Shown in pieces: positions 1-8,104 of a stretch of DNA of 64,000 bases (positions are counted from its first letter, which is position 1; every line of letters begins with the position of its first letter). The translations under genes were made by a program, and so were the position numbers. Under the pieces are notes generated by a model, which did not search any database, was not told the origin of the DNA, and saw only the letters and a program-made list of their open reading frames with translations. The DNA is from Cloacibacterium caeni. Its GTDB lineage: Bacteria > Bacteroidota > Bacteroidia > Flavobacteriales > Weeksellaceae. The DNA lies in assembly GCF_907163105.1 (NCBI RefSeq), contig NZ_OU015321.1, positions 2,612,501-2,676,500 of the forward strand, written 5' to 3'.

Positions 1-60
1 AAAGGCTAAGGATTTAGTTTAAAACTAGTCCTAAGTCCTAACAACTAATCCCTCATATAA
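1..60. repeat. inverted heptamer arrays in the rRNA operon spacer before 5S
   Basis: The spacer reads as 7-base units: CTAAGTC, CTAACAA, CTAATCC, CTCATAT on the right. On the opposite strand to the left are CTAAATC and CTTAGCC. The two halves can pair (GGATTTAG with CTAAGTCC). It may be an RNA processing hairpin. The period-7 layout matches other loci in the window. Confidence 0.6.
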
Positions 61-64
61 AGCC

Positions 65-175
<111 letters not shown>

Positions 176-184
176 TTATTTTTA

Positions 185-217
185 AATCCTCATCATGCAA
201 ATGATGAGGATTTTTTT
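185..217 (+). terminator. rRNA operon terminator
   Basis: A 12-bp perfect stem (AATCCTCATCAT / ATGATGAGGATT) with loop GCAA is followed by a run of T. It sits just after the 5S gene and is a classical intrinsic terminator. Confidence 0.9.
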
Positions 218-367
218 GTTTTATACCTATTCTATCTAATCCAATCTATCAATCTATGAAGATATCATTTTGAAAGTATAATATTTTAAATGAGAAAATA
301 CTCATGAAAATTGACTTGCATATATAAATTATAAACATGGATTTATATTTGAAGAAGAAATAGCATT

Positions 368-404
368 AAAAAGCCTCTGTTCTAATGAAGGACAGAGGCT
401 TTTT
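368..404. terminator. bidirectional terminator between 5S and the carboxylase gene
   Basis: A 13-bp stem (AAAAAGCCTCTGT / ACAGAGGCTTTTT) has A and T runs on both sides, so it can stop transcription from either direction. It lies directly after the stop of the minus-strand carboxylase gene. Confidence 0.85.
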
Positions 405-434
405 ACTTTATAATTTTATGTATGTTTAAATATA

Positions 435-2063
435 TTATACTTGGATAACTCCCAAATTAAACTTATCGGTTATTGGAGAATTATTTGCCCCTTCTATACC
501 AGCAGATACCCATTTTCTGGTGTCTAATGGATTGATAATAGCATCAACCCAAATCCTAGCTGCAGAATATTCTACTTTTGTTTGTTTGGTATAGTTCTGA
601 GTGATTTTCTCTACAAGTTTATTATGTTCTTCTGTTGTAATTTCCTTTCCTTGTTTTTTGAGAGTAGATTCTTGAATTTGAACCAAAACTTTTGCTGCTT
701 GAGAGCCTCCCATAACGGCTAATTCTGCCCAAGGCCAAGAAACAATTAATCTTGGGTCATAAGCTTTTCCGCACATGGCGTAATTTCCTGCACCGAAAGA
801 ATTACCTGTAATAATGGTGAATTTAGGAACAACAGAATTGGCAACTGCATTTACCATTTTGGCACCGTCTTTTATGATTCCGCCATGTTCTGATTTTGAA
901 CCTACCATAAAGCCAGTTACATCTTGTAAGAAAACCAAAGGAATTTTTCTTTGATTACAATTGGCTATAAATCTAGTAGCTTTATCTGCAGAATCTGAAT
1001 AAATAACACCTCCAAACTGCATTTCACCTTTCCCAGATTTCACCATTTTTCTTTGATTGGCTACAATTCCTACGGACCAACCATCAATTCTTGCTGTAGC
1101 ACAAATAATAGTTTTGCCATAATCTGGTTTATATTCTTCGAATTCTGAATTATCAACTAATCGTTTGATGATTTCATAAGTGTCATATTGTTCTGCTCTA
1201 GAAGCGGGGATAATACCAAAAATTTCTTCTGGATTTTCTTTTGGAGGAAAACTTTCTGTCCTATCGAATCCTGCTTTTTCGAAATCACCAATGGATTTCA
1301 TAATGTTTTTAATTCTGTCTAAAGCTTTTTTGTCATCTTTGGCTTTATAATCTGTAACTCCAGAAATTTCGCAATGTGTCGTTGCTCCACCCAAAGTTTC
1401 ATTGTCAATATTTTCACCAATTGCAGCTTTTACCAAATAACTTCCAGCTAAGAAAATAGAACCTGTTTTATCTACAATCATGGCTTCGTCACTCATAATT
1501 GGAAGGTAAGCACCACCTGCAACACAACTTCCCATAATGGCAGAAATTTGGATAATTCCCATTGCAGACATTTTCGCATTATTTCTAAAAATTCTGCCAA
1601 AATGTTCCTTGTCTGGGAAAATTTCGTCTTGCATAGGAAGATAAACACCTGCAGAATCTACCAAATAGATGATTGGTAATCTGTTTTCCATGGCGATTTC
1701 TTGCGCTCTAAGGTTTTTCTTTCCTGTAATAGGGAACCAAGCTCCTGCTTTTACGGTAGCATCATTGGCTACAACAATACATTGTTTGCCAGAAATCTTC
1801 CCTATTTTCACAACTACACCTGCACTTGGACAGCCACCATGTTCTTCATACATTTCGTGACCTGCAAAAGCTGCTATTTCTATCGCTTCATCATCATTAT
1901 CAAGAAGATAAGCGATACGTTCTCTAGCAGTGAGTTTGCCTTGTTCGTGCTGTTTTTGTAAAGCTTTTTCCCCGCCACCTTTTTTGATTTTGGCATAGAG
2001 TTGATTAATTTCTGAAAGCCTGAGTTTATTTGTGTCTTCGTTTTTATTGAATTGTAAGTCCAT
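435..2063 (-). CDS. acyl-CoA carboxylase carboxyltransferase (beta) subunit, methylcrotonyl-CoA type
   Basis: A 542-aa biotin-dependent carboxyltransferase. It moves the carboxyl group from biotin on the alpha subunit to an acyl-CoA. Both crotonase-like halves are present. The N-terminal half has the acyl-CoA pocket signature SCVAGGAYLPIMSDE. The C-terminal half has GNSFGAGNYAMCGKAY and VMGGSQAAKV, which resemble methylcrotonyl-CoA carboxylase (leucine breakdown) more than propionyl-CoA carboxylase. The length is normal. The start is an ATG. No alpha/biotin subunit is adjacent, so the partner must be elsewhere. Substrate assignment is inference. Confidence 0.88.
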   Translation of the reverse strand: MDLQFNKNEDTNKLRLSEINQLYAKIKKGGGEKALQKQHEQGKLTARERIAYLLDNDDEAIEIAAFAGHEMYEEHGGCPSAGVVVKIGKISGKQCIVVANDATVKAGAWFPITGKKNLRAQEIAMENRLPIIYLVDSAGVYLPMQDEIFPDKEHFGRIFRNNAKMSAMGIIQISAIMGSCVAGGAYLPIMSDEAMIVDKTGSIFLAGSYLVKAAIGENIDNETLGGATTHCEISGVTDYKAKDDKKALDRIKNIMKSIGDFEKAGFDRTESFPPKENPEEIFGIIPASRAEQYDTYEIIKRLVDNSEFEEYKPDYGKTIICATARIDGWSVGIVANQRKMVKSGKGEMQFGGVIYSDSADKATRFIANCNQRKIPLVFLQDVTGFMVGSKSEHGGIIKDGAKMVNAVANSVVPKFTIITGNSFGAGNYAMCGKAYDPRLIVSWPWAELAVMGGSQAAKVLVQIQESTLKKQGKEITTEEHNKLVEKITQNYTKQTKVEYSAARIWVDAIINPLDTRKWVSAGIEGANNSPITDKFNLGVIQV

Positions 2064-2166
2064 AATTTATTTTGTGTCTCTAAAAATACACATTTTATAA
2101 AAAATAAGAAATGAATTCTGAATGAGATGTACCATAAATTTTAATTTTAACTCTGAAAGTGTTTTT

Positions 2167-2275
2167 ATGACCGAACTGCGCCCGTGATGGAGCCATTGTT
2201 GGAGCTCTCCCGAAATGAAATGGGAATGAATTTGGCTTTTCGGGAAGCGACTGGCGACAGCACGAAATTGGCGCC
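2167..2275 (+). repeat. modular palindromic repeat, copy a
   Basis: The arms GAACTGCGCCCG...TTGTTGGAGCTC and AAGCGACTGGCG...AAATTGGCGCC match copy f near 46.6 kb and the arms of copies c and d. The variable core between the arms begins CCCGAAA and ends TTTTCGGG, which pair. A 60-aa minus-strand ORF across it is considered spurious. Confidence 0.6.
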
Positions 2276-2395
2276 AAAAAAAATAAAAATTTAACTAATT
2301 TTTAAGAAATATTGAATCTTGTTTTTCCGTTACTTATAAAAAGAATTTAATGATTTATTTTTCCTAATTAGTTTTTATAGTTTATTATTTGAGCA

Positions 2396-2428
2396 ACGCC
2401 CCGAATTTTCGAAGAAAATTCGGGGCGT
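2396..2428. terminator. 15-bp perfect palindrome, terminator-like
   Basis: ACGCCCCGAATTTTC, loop GAA, then its exact complement. It lies in the 440-bp gap between two divergently transcribed genes, so a terminator function is not required. It may instead be an extragenic palindrome. The rest of the gap holds repeat copy a and AT-rich sequence with no gene seen. Confidence 0.55.
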
Positions 2429-2503
2429 GTTTATAGGAATGATTTGAGGAAACCCAATGATAAATAGAAAAATAATGATATTTTTGTACAGAAAATTTGA
2501 GAT

Positions 2504-3403
2504 ATGTATAAAACTTCTACTTTTAGGCTTCATTTGATTGTTTTTTTATGGGGATTTACTGCTATTTTGGGGAAACTGATTCATGCGAATGCAGAAGTTT
2601 TGGTTTTTTACAGAATGCTTTTTGCTTCGGTTTTTCTCTATCTATTTATTAGGATTATCAAAAAAGACAGCATAAAAGTTTCTAAGAAATTGCTCTTAAA
2701 ATTAGTAGGAATAGGAAGTTTAATGGCATTTCACTGGTTGTTTTTCTTCAGTTCTATTAAGGTTTCTAATGTATCTATTGCGCTGAGTTGTCTGGGAACA
2801 TCTACCTTGTTTGCTGCACTGCTAGAACCTCTTATTTTTAAAAGAAAAATAGACCTTTCGGAGATTGTGATGGGAATAGTAATTGTGATTTGTATTTCCT
2901 TAATTTTCAAAGTAGAATTTCAGTATAAATTAGGAATTATTTACGGGTTAATTTGCGCTTTACTCGGAACTATTTTTTCAGTTTTTAACGGAAAATTATA
3001 TGGTAAAACATCATCTGGAAATATTATTTTCTATGAAATTTTCGGAGGTTTTCTGGTGATTAGTTTGTATTACGTTTTTTCTGGTCAAATTTCACAAATT
3101 GGCGAAATAAGTTACCGTGATTTAGCGTTATTAACCTTATTGGCGAGTGTTTTTACAGCATATCCTATGTTTGAGTCAGTGAATTTGATGAAGTATATTT
3201 CACCATTTACCTTGATTCTTACAGTAAATTTAGAGCCTATTTATGGAATTATATTGGCTTTTTTTATCTTTGGAGAATCAGAAAAAATGAGTGCTGTTTT
3301 TTATGGAGCTTCTTTGGTTATGATTTTGGCAATTGTTATTAACGGAGTCATTAAAGCCAGAAAAAAATCCAAAGAAATAGCGATAGAAAACACTCAAGAG
3401 TGA
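2504..3403 (+). CDS. EamA/DMT-family membrane transporter
   Basis: A 299-aa protein made of two EamA repeats, about ten hydrophobic helices in all. The second half has the familiar NLEPIYGIILAFFIFGE stretch that ends EamA domains. Family members export metabolites or amino acids, but the substrate cannot be read from sequence. The ATG start is preceded by a good -7 box, TATTTTTG, at 2479-2486. The next gene starts 15 bp after its stop, so co-transcription is likely. Confidence 0.85.
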   Translation: MYKTSTFRLHLIVFLWGFTAILGKLIHANAEVLVFYRMLFASVFLYLFIRIIKKDSIKVSKKLLLKLVGIGSLMAFHWLFFFSSIKVSNVSIALSCLGTSTLFAALLEPLIFKRKIDLSEIVMGIVIVICISLIFKVEFQYKLGIIYGLICALLGTIFSVFNGKLYGKTSSGNIIFYEIFGGFLVISLYYVFSGQISQIGEISYRDLALLTLLASVFTAYPMFESVNLMKYISPFTLILTVNLEPIYGIILAFFIFGESEKMSAVFYGASLVMILAIVINGVIKARKKSKEIAIENTQE

Positions 3404-3418
3404 TATTAAACAAATTTG

Positions 3419-4498
3419 ATGAAAAAATATTTACTTCTTTTAACCTTTTTGTCAGTCATTGGCAACGCACAAATCGTAAGAAAATATTCTAACGAATTTC
3501 TCAATATTGGAGCTGGAGCCAGAGGTTTAGCAATGGGAGGCGCTGTGATTTCTAATCAGAATGATGTCTATGCTCCGATGTGGAATCCAGCTGGTTTAAC
3601 CGAAGTAGAAAGCGATTGGCAAGGCGCAGCAATGCACGCAGAATATTTTGAATCTATTGCTAAATACGATTATATTTCTTTCGCCAAAGCGCTCGATTCT
3701 AAAGATGGCGTTTTGGGAATTTCTATTGTGAGACTGGGAGTTGATAATATTTTGAACACTACTCAGATGATAGACTCTGAAGGAAACATAGATTATGATA
3801 AAATTTCTAAATTTTCCACTTCAGATTACGCAGGAATCATTTCTTATGCTTTTCGTCCTGGTGGAAACCAAAAACTAAGCGTAGGAATTAATGCCAAAAT
3901 TGTTTACCGAAATATTGGGAAATTTGCCAATGGTTTTGGGTTTGGATTTGATGCAGGAGCTATTTATCGTGCAGATTCTGGTTACCAATTTGGAGCTATG
4001 CTGAGAGATGCCACTACTACGGTTAATTTTTGGAGTATCAACCAAAAAGAATTATCAACAGTAGTAAACGGAGAAGAATTCAATCCCGCTCCGAAAGATA
4101 AAATGGAAATTACCATGCCTAAATTGAATCTAGGCGTTTCCAAAAATTTTGAAATCAATAGGGATTTAGAATTATTGCCAGAAGCTGGTCTTAATGTAGA
4201 TTTTGCCAAAACCGCCGCAGTAATTTCTACAGATTTTGCGAGTATTTCGCCTTATTTGGGTGCGGAACTCAGTTTCCAGAAAATGATTTTTGTGAGAGCT
4301 GGACTCAATAGATTTCAAACTGTGACCGATATCGAAGACCTAAAACGCAAAGTTTCTATGCAACCAAGCGCTGGAATTGGCATCAAATACAAGGGACTTA
4401 CGCTAGATTACGCCATCACCAATACTGGAATTGGCGGCAGCAATTATTTCTCGAATTTCTTTTCTCTGAAATTGGATATGAGAGATTTTAGATATTAG
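3419..4498 (+). CDS. PorV/PorQ-family outer-membrane barrel protein
   Basis: A 359-aa secreted protein with a signal peptide ending near GNAQ. The N-terminus carries the PorV/PorQ (UPF0164) signature: GAGARGLAMGGAVIS, then YAPMWNPAGL. The remainder looks like alternating beta strands. True PorV shuttles type IX secretion substrates to the outer membrane. This paralogue may be related to that role, but no other T9SS gene is nearby. An upstream TTG at 3416 is possible, but the ATG at 3419 is preferred. Confidence 0.78.
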   Translation: MKKYLLLLTFLSVIGNAQIVRKYSNEFLNIGAGARGLAMGGAVISNQNDVYAPMWNPAGLTEVESDWQGAAMHAEYFESIAKYDYISFAKALDSKDGVLGISIVRLGVDNILNTTQMIDSEGNIDYDKISKFSTSDYAGIISYAFRPGGNQKLSVGINAKIVYRNIGKFANGFGFGFDAGAIYRADSGYQFGAMLRDATTTVNFWSINQKELSTVVNGEEFNPAPKDKMEITMPKLNLGVSKNFEINRDLELLPEAGLNVDFAKTAAVISTDFASISPYLGAELSFQKMIFVRAGLNRFQTVTDIEDLKRKVSMQPSAGIGIKYKGLTLDYAITNTGIGGSNYFSNFFSLKLDMRDFRY

Positions 4499-4529
4499 AA
4501 GCAACCCGTTTTCAGTTTCTAATCACGTT

Positions 4530-4634
4530 TTCACCTGCTTTCGCCACTCGCTTTTTTGTTTTTTTTAGATTCTTCGAATTCTCTCAGAATGACAAAAAAA
4601 CAAAAAGAGCTCAAACAAAGGCTCAATCAGGGCT
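4530..4634 (-). repeat. modular palindromic repeat, copy b (nested)
   Basis: Read on the minus strand, it has arms AGCCCTGATTGAG...TTGTTTGAGCTC and AAAAAAGCGAGTGGCGAAAGC, as in copy d. The core stem of T and A runs encloses a second repeat of the form GTCATTCTGAG...GAAGAATC. The combination suggests insertion of one repeat family into another. An upstream extension of the next gene through this element is rejected. Confidence 0.65.
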
Positions 4635-4732
4635 ATTTTTCACTTTCATTTCTTCGTAAGCACGTTTTTCAGAAAATTAATTTTATTAGAACTTATTTAT
4701 TTTTTACATTTACTTCACTAAAATTTCTCACA

Positions 4733-5512
4733 ATGAAAAAATCATTTGCACTTGCTTTCTTGTTTTTCACCCTTATATTTTCCGCTCAAAATATTACCGA
4801 CTACGAATATATTTATGTTCCCAAAAAATTCAAAGATTTTGAAGCAAATGAATATAATCTCAATACCCTTTTGAAAAAATCTTTAGAAGCAAAGAAATAT
4901 AAAGTAATTCAAGATGACATTGTTAACTGGCCTTTAGAATTAAGACAAAATCCTTGCAAAGTTTTAAATGCAGATTTACTTAATGATTCTAATATGTTTA
5001 GAAACCGACTGAAATTACAGTTTTCGAATTGCGAGAAAAATGTAGTTTTTGAAACCAAAGGCACTTCTATGATTAAGGATTTCGAGTTAGGCTATCAAGA
5101 CGCGATGAATATTTCACTCAAAAATTTACAAAATTCTCAACCTAAAGAAATAGAAATTTTAGTAAAACCAACTGAAAAAACCGTAGTAGAAACCGTTGTA
5201 GAAAAGCCAGTTCAGGCTGTAGTAGCTTCTACAAATTCTGCAACTGCAGAAGTTTCCAAAAAAGCAGAATCTTATAGCAACGGAACAATGAGTTTCCAAA
5301 AAATTCAGATTTCAAAAGATCAATTCATCTTGGTAAGTTCTAGTAGTTCTGTTCCTTTTGCCACTTTTAAAAATACTACAAAATCAGATGTTTACAGAGT
5401 AACTTTAGAAAACGGAACTTCTACTCTAGGTTACTCAGAAAACGGATATCTGGTGATAGAAATTCCAACCAATGACGGGAATTATAAGAAAGAAGTTTTT
5501 ACAGCGAAATAA
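4733..5512 (+). CDS. secreted protein of unknown function
   Basis: A 259-aa protein starting at MKKSFALAFLFF, with a clear signal peptide cleaved near FSAQ. I do not recognise a family. The N-terminal half (to about residue 150) is a mixed alpha/beta region with two cysteines. A low-complexity linker rich in T, V, A and K follows at about 150-185. The C-terminal region of about 60 residues has beta character. The longer reading frame from 4556 runs through a repeat element and lacks a signal peptide at its start, so the ATG at 4733 is chosen. Confidence 0.7.
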   Translation: MKKSFALAFLFFTLIFSAQNITDYEYIYVPKKFKDFEANEYNLNTLLKKSLEAKKYKVIQDDIVNWPLELRQNPCKVLNADLLNDSNMFRNRLKLQFSNCEKNVVFETKGTSMIKDFELGYQDAMNISLKNLQNSQPKEIEILVKPTEKTVVETVVEKPVQAVVASTNSATAEVSKKAESYSNGTMSFQKIQISKDQFILVSSSSSVPFATFKNTTKSDVYRVTLENGTSTLGYSENGYLVIEIPTNDGNYKKEVFTAK

Positions 5513-5582
5513 AAAGCAGAGTATCAATTTTTTCCTTTTTTAACCGCAAAAGCGATTAAAGATTTATTTTATTCTAAGCTAT

Positions 5583-5627
5583 CCAAAAGTAAAAAAAGTG
5601 ATTAGTGAAAACTTTTTTTACTTTTGG
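5583..5627. terminator. 17-bp inverted repeat downstream of uvrC
   Basis: CCAAAAGTAAAAAAAGT and its exact complement are separated by 11 bases. It lies between converging genes and could terminate both, although the stem is very AT-rich. Confidence 0.5.
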
Positions 5628-5683
5628 CAAACATATTTTCAAACATTTCTTTTGTGTCTTTTGTGGTTTATAAATAAATCTTT

Positions 5684-7474
5684 TTATTGATTAAAAAACT
5701 CCCAAACAATTTTCCCTTTTTGCTTCCCAAGAATTTCTTCCAGAGTTTCTAGGTTGGCTTCTTTTACCCGTTTTACAGATTTTAGTTTTTTCAGAAGCAA
5801 TTCTATGGTTTTTTCGCCAACTCCAGGTATCTCTTCCAATTCAGATTTTATGGTATTGTTGGTTCTGCGCGTTCTGTGATGTTTTACGCCAAAACGGTGC
5901 GCTTCGTCACGAACTCTTTGCAAAATTTTCAAAGTTTCAGATTTTTTATCTAAATACAACGGAATTGGATCTTCTGGAAAGAAAATTTCTTCCAAACGTT
6001 TTGCAATTCCCACAATCGTAATTTTTCCGTATAGTCCAAGCAATTTCAAACTTTTCACTGCAGACGAAAGTTGACCTTTTCCTCCGTCAATCAAAATCAG
6101 TTGCGGAAGATTTTCGCCTTCATCTAGCATTCTTTTGTAACGTCTGTAAATCACTTCTTCCATCGTTGCAAAATCATTCGGTCCTTCTACTGTTTTTACA
6201 TGGAAAATTCGGTAATCAGATTTACTCGGTTTTCCGTCTTTGAAAACGACACAAGCCGAAACAGGATTACTTCCTTGAATATTAGAATTGTCAAATCCTT
6301 CAATATGTCTAGGTTCTACTGGCATTCTGAGCAGTTTTTGCATTTCTGCCATAATTCTGTTGGTGTGTCTTTCTGGATCTACAATTTGAACTTGTTTCAG
6401 TTTTTCGAGTCTGTATTCTTTGGCGTTTTTTTCAGAAAGTTCTACAATTCGTTTCTTGTCACCCACTTTTGGAACGATGAGTTTTATATTCGGAATTTCT
6501 ATATTCAAGTGAAAAGGAAGCAAAATTTCTTTGGATTCCGAAGCGAATTTTTGTCGGATTTCTATGAGTGCTTCTTCCAAAATTTCTTCATCGGTTTCTT
6601 CCAGCATTTTTTTGATTTCAGTAGTGAAACTTTGGACAATATTTCCGTTTCTAATTTTGAAGAAATTCACATAAGCTGCGGTTTCATCACTCGTCATTCC
6701 GAAAACATCTACATCATCTATATTTGGATTTACAACCGTATTTCTCGCTTGGTAATCTTCTAAAAACTCTAATCTTTCTTTTACATTTTGTGCTGCTTCA
6801 AACTCTAAATTGGCAGCAAAACGAAACATTTCGTCTTCTAAATATTTCCTCGCTTTTCGGAAATCTCCTTTGATAATTCCACGGATGGCATCTATTTTTT
6901 CATCATAACTTTCCAGACTTTCTAAGCCTTCACAAGGACCTTTGCAATTTTTGATATGGTATTCTAAGCAAACTTTATATTTTCCGTCTTCAATTTTTTT
7001 CGGGGCCAAATCTAAATTGCAAGAACGAATTTTATACAAATTTTTAATTGTTTCCAATAAAATTTTTGCTGGACGAACTTTAGCATAAGGTCCGTAATAT
7101 TCACTTCCATCTTTGATGATGGTTCTAGTCAAAAAAACACGCGGGAAATTTTCGTTTTTAATACAAATCCAAGGATAGGTCTTATCGTCCTTCAACATAA
7201 CATTGTAAAACGGCTGATGTTCTTTGATTAGATTATTTTCTAATAAAAGTGCGTCATATTCAGAGTTTACAACGGTCGTTTCTAATCGTACAATTTTAGA
7301 AACCATAATTCTGGTTCTGTAACCGTTTTGATTTTTGTTGAAATAAGAAAGCACTCTTTTCTTCAAATTTTTGGCTTTTCCTACATACAAAAGTTGTCCG
7401 TTTTTATCGTAATAACGGTAAACTCCGGGTTCTGAAGGAAGTGTTTTGAGTTGAAGTTCGAGATTTGAATTCAT
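5684..7474 (-). CDS. uvrC: excinuclease ABC subunit C
   Basis: A 596-aa protein of normal length that makes both incisions in nucleotide excision repair with UvrA/UvrB. Domains in order: GIY-YIG nuclease at about residues 10-95 (GVYRYYDKNGQLLYVGKAK), a UvrB-binding UVR motif near 210-245, the RNase H-like nuclease (EGFDNSNIQG...LILIDGGKGQL), and C-terminal helix-hairpin-helices (LEEIPGVGEKTIELLLKKL). The ATG start is unambiguous. It is encoded alone. Confidence 0.97.
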   Translation of the reverse strand: MNSNLELQLKTLPSEPGVYRYYDKNGQLLYVGKAKNLKKRVLSYFNKNQNGYRTRIMVSKIVRLETTVVNSEYDALLLENNLIKEHQPFYNVMLKDDKTYPWICIKNENFPRVFLTRTIIKDGSEYYGPYAKVRPAKILLETIKNLYKIRSCNLDLAPKKIEDGKYKVCLEYHIKNCKGPCEGLESLESYDEKIDAIRGIIKGDFRKARKYLEDEMFRFAANLEFEAAQNVKERLEFLEDYQARNTVVNPNIDDVDVFGMTSDETAAYVNFFKIRNGNIVQSFTTEIKKMLEETDEEILEEALIEIRQKFASESKEILLPFHLNIEIPNIKLIVPKVGDKKRIVELSEKNAKEYRLEKLKQVQIVDPERHTNRIMAEMQKLLRMPVEPRHIEGFDNSNIQGSNPVSACVVFKDGKPSKSDYRIFHVKTVEGPNDFATMEEVIYRRYKRMLDEGENLPQLILIDGGKGQLSSAVKSLKLLGLYGKITIVGIAKRLEEIFFPEDPIPLYLDKKSETLKILQRVRDEAHRFGVKHHRTRRTNNTIKSELEEIPGVGEKTIELLLKKLKSVKRVKEANLETLEEILGKQKGKIVWEFFNQ

Positions 7475-7499
7475 TGAACAAAAATAGTGAAAAAGTAAT

Positions 7500-7527
7500 G
7501 AGATACGAGATACGAGTTTCGAGATTT
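7500..7527. repeat. heptamer array upstream of uvrC
   Basis: Four consecutive 7-base units: GAGATAC, GAGATAC, GAGTTTC, GAGATTT. The unit family is shared with the array near 43.6 kb. It lies between uvrC and the next upstream gene. Confidence 0.7.
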
Positions 7528-7565
7528 TAACGTTTCATACAAACATCTCAATTATTTATTCTCTA

Positions 7566-8084
7566 CTATTTCATTTCCATTGTTTCAATATAAATTGCTT
7601 TTCCTTTTGGTAAGAGAACAGGTTCTACAAACGGTTGTTCTTCTAAAATTTTCACAGAAATGATGGCAGATTTATCTAAAAGGAGATAATCTTTTTCATC
7701 TACGAAATGTTTGTTGAGCACAATTGGCAAGAATTGGTCCGCTTTTGAAATTTTAAATTCTTTAACAATATTTTTAAAATTTAGAAATTGAGTATTTGGT
7801 TTAGTTTTAAAGATTAAAACTCCATTTTTTGCTCTATAACCATATAATCCCGTTGCTCTTTCTCCTTTTATAACATTAATACTTTCAATGTTTTGAACAT
7901 TAATTGCAAAGCAATCAGAAAAAGTTGGCATTCCGTTAATCACATATAGAACATTTTGGGAGTTTTTGTTATCTCGGATTTTTACATTCTGAGAGTTGTT
8001 AGAAATAATTTTTCTGAGGTTATTTTCTTGAGCAAAACTCATTTGAACAAAAGACAAAGCAAGGAAAAATAATAATTTTTTCAT
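7566..8084 (-). CDS. secreted TonB-receptor plug-like protein
   Basis: A 172-aa protein with signal peptide (cleaved near SFAQ). Residues about 45-95 (VLYVINGMPT...IESINVIKGERATGLYGYRAKNGVLIF) match the plug-domain core of SusC-type receptors. No beta-barrel follows, and the C-terminus is a short unrelated tail. It could be a stand-alone plug or carboxypeptidase-like exported protein. The function is unknown, and it is not an obvious truncation because it has its own signal and stop. Confidence 0.6.
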   Translation of the reverse strand: MKKLLFFLALSFVQMSFAQENNLRKIISNNSQNVKIRDNKNSQNVLYVINGMPTFSDCFAINVQNIESINVIKGERATGLYGYRAKNGVLIFKTKPNTQFLNFKNIVKEFKISKADQFLPIVLNKHFVDEKDYLLLDKSAIISVKILEEQPFVEPVLLPKGKAIYIETMEMK

Positions 8085-8104
8085 GGTATTAATTTTTTAT
8101 AAAG

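Noticed and set aside
2095-2277. 60-codon minus-strand ORF
   Set aside because: It runs through a dispersed repeat element and has no recognisable protein features.
4556-4732. N-terminal extension of the secreted protein
   Set aside because: The extension lies in a modular repeat; the downstream ATG gives a proper signal peptide.
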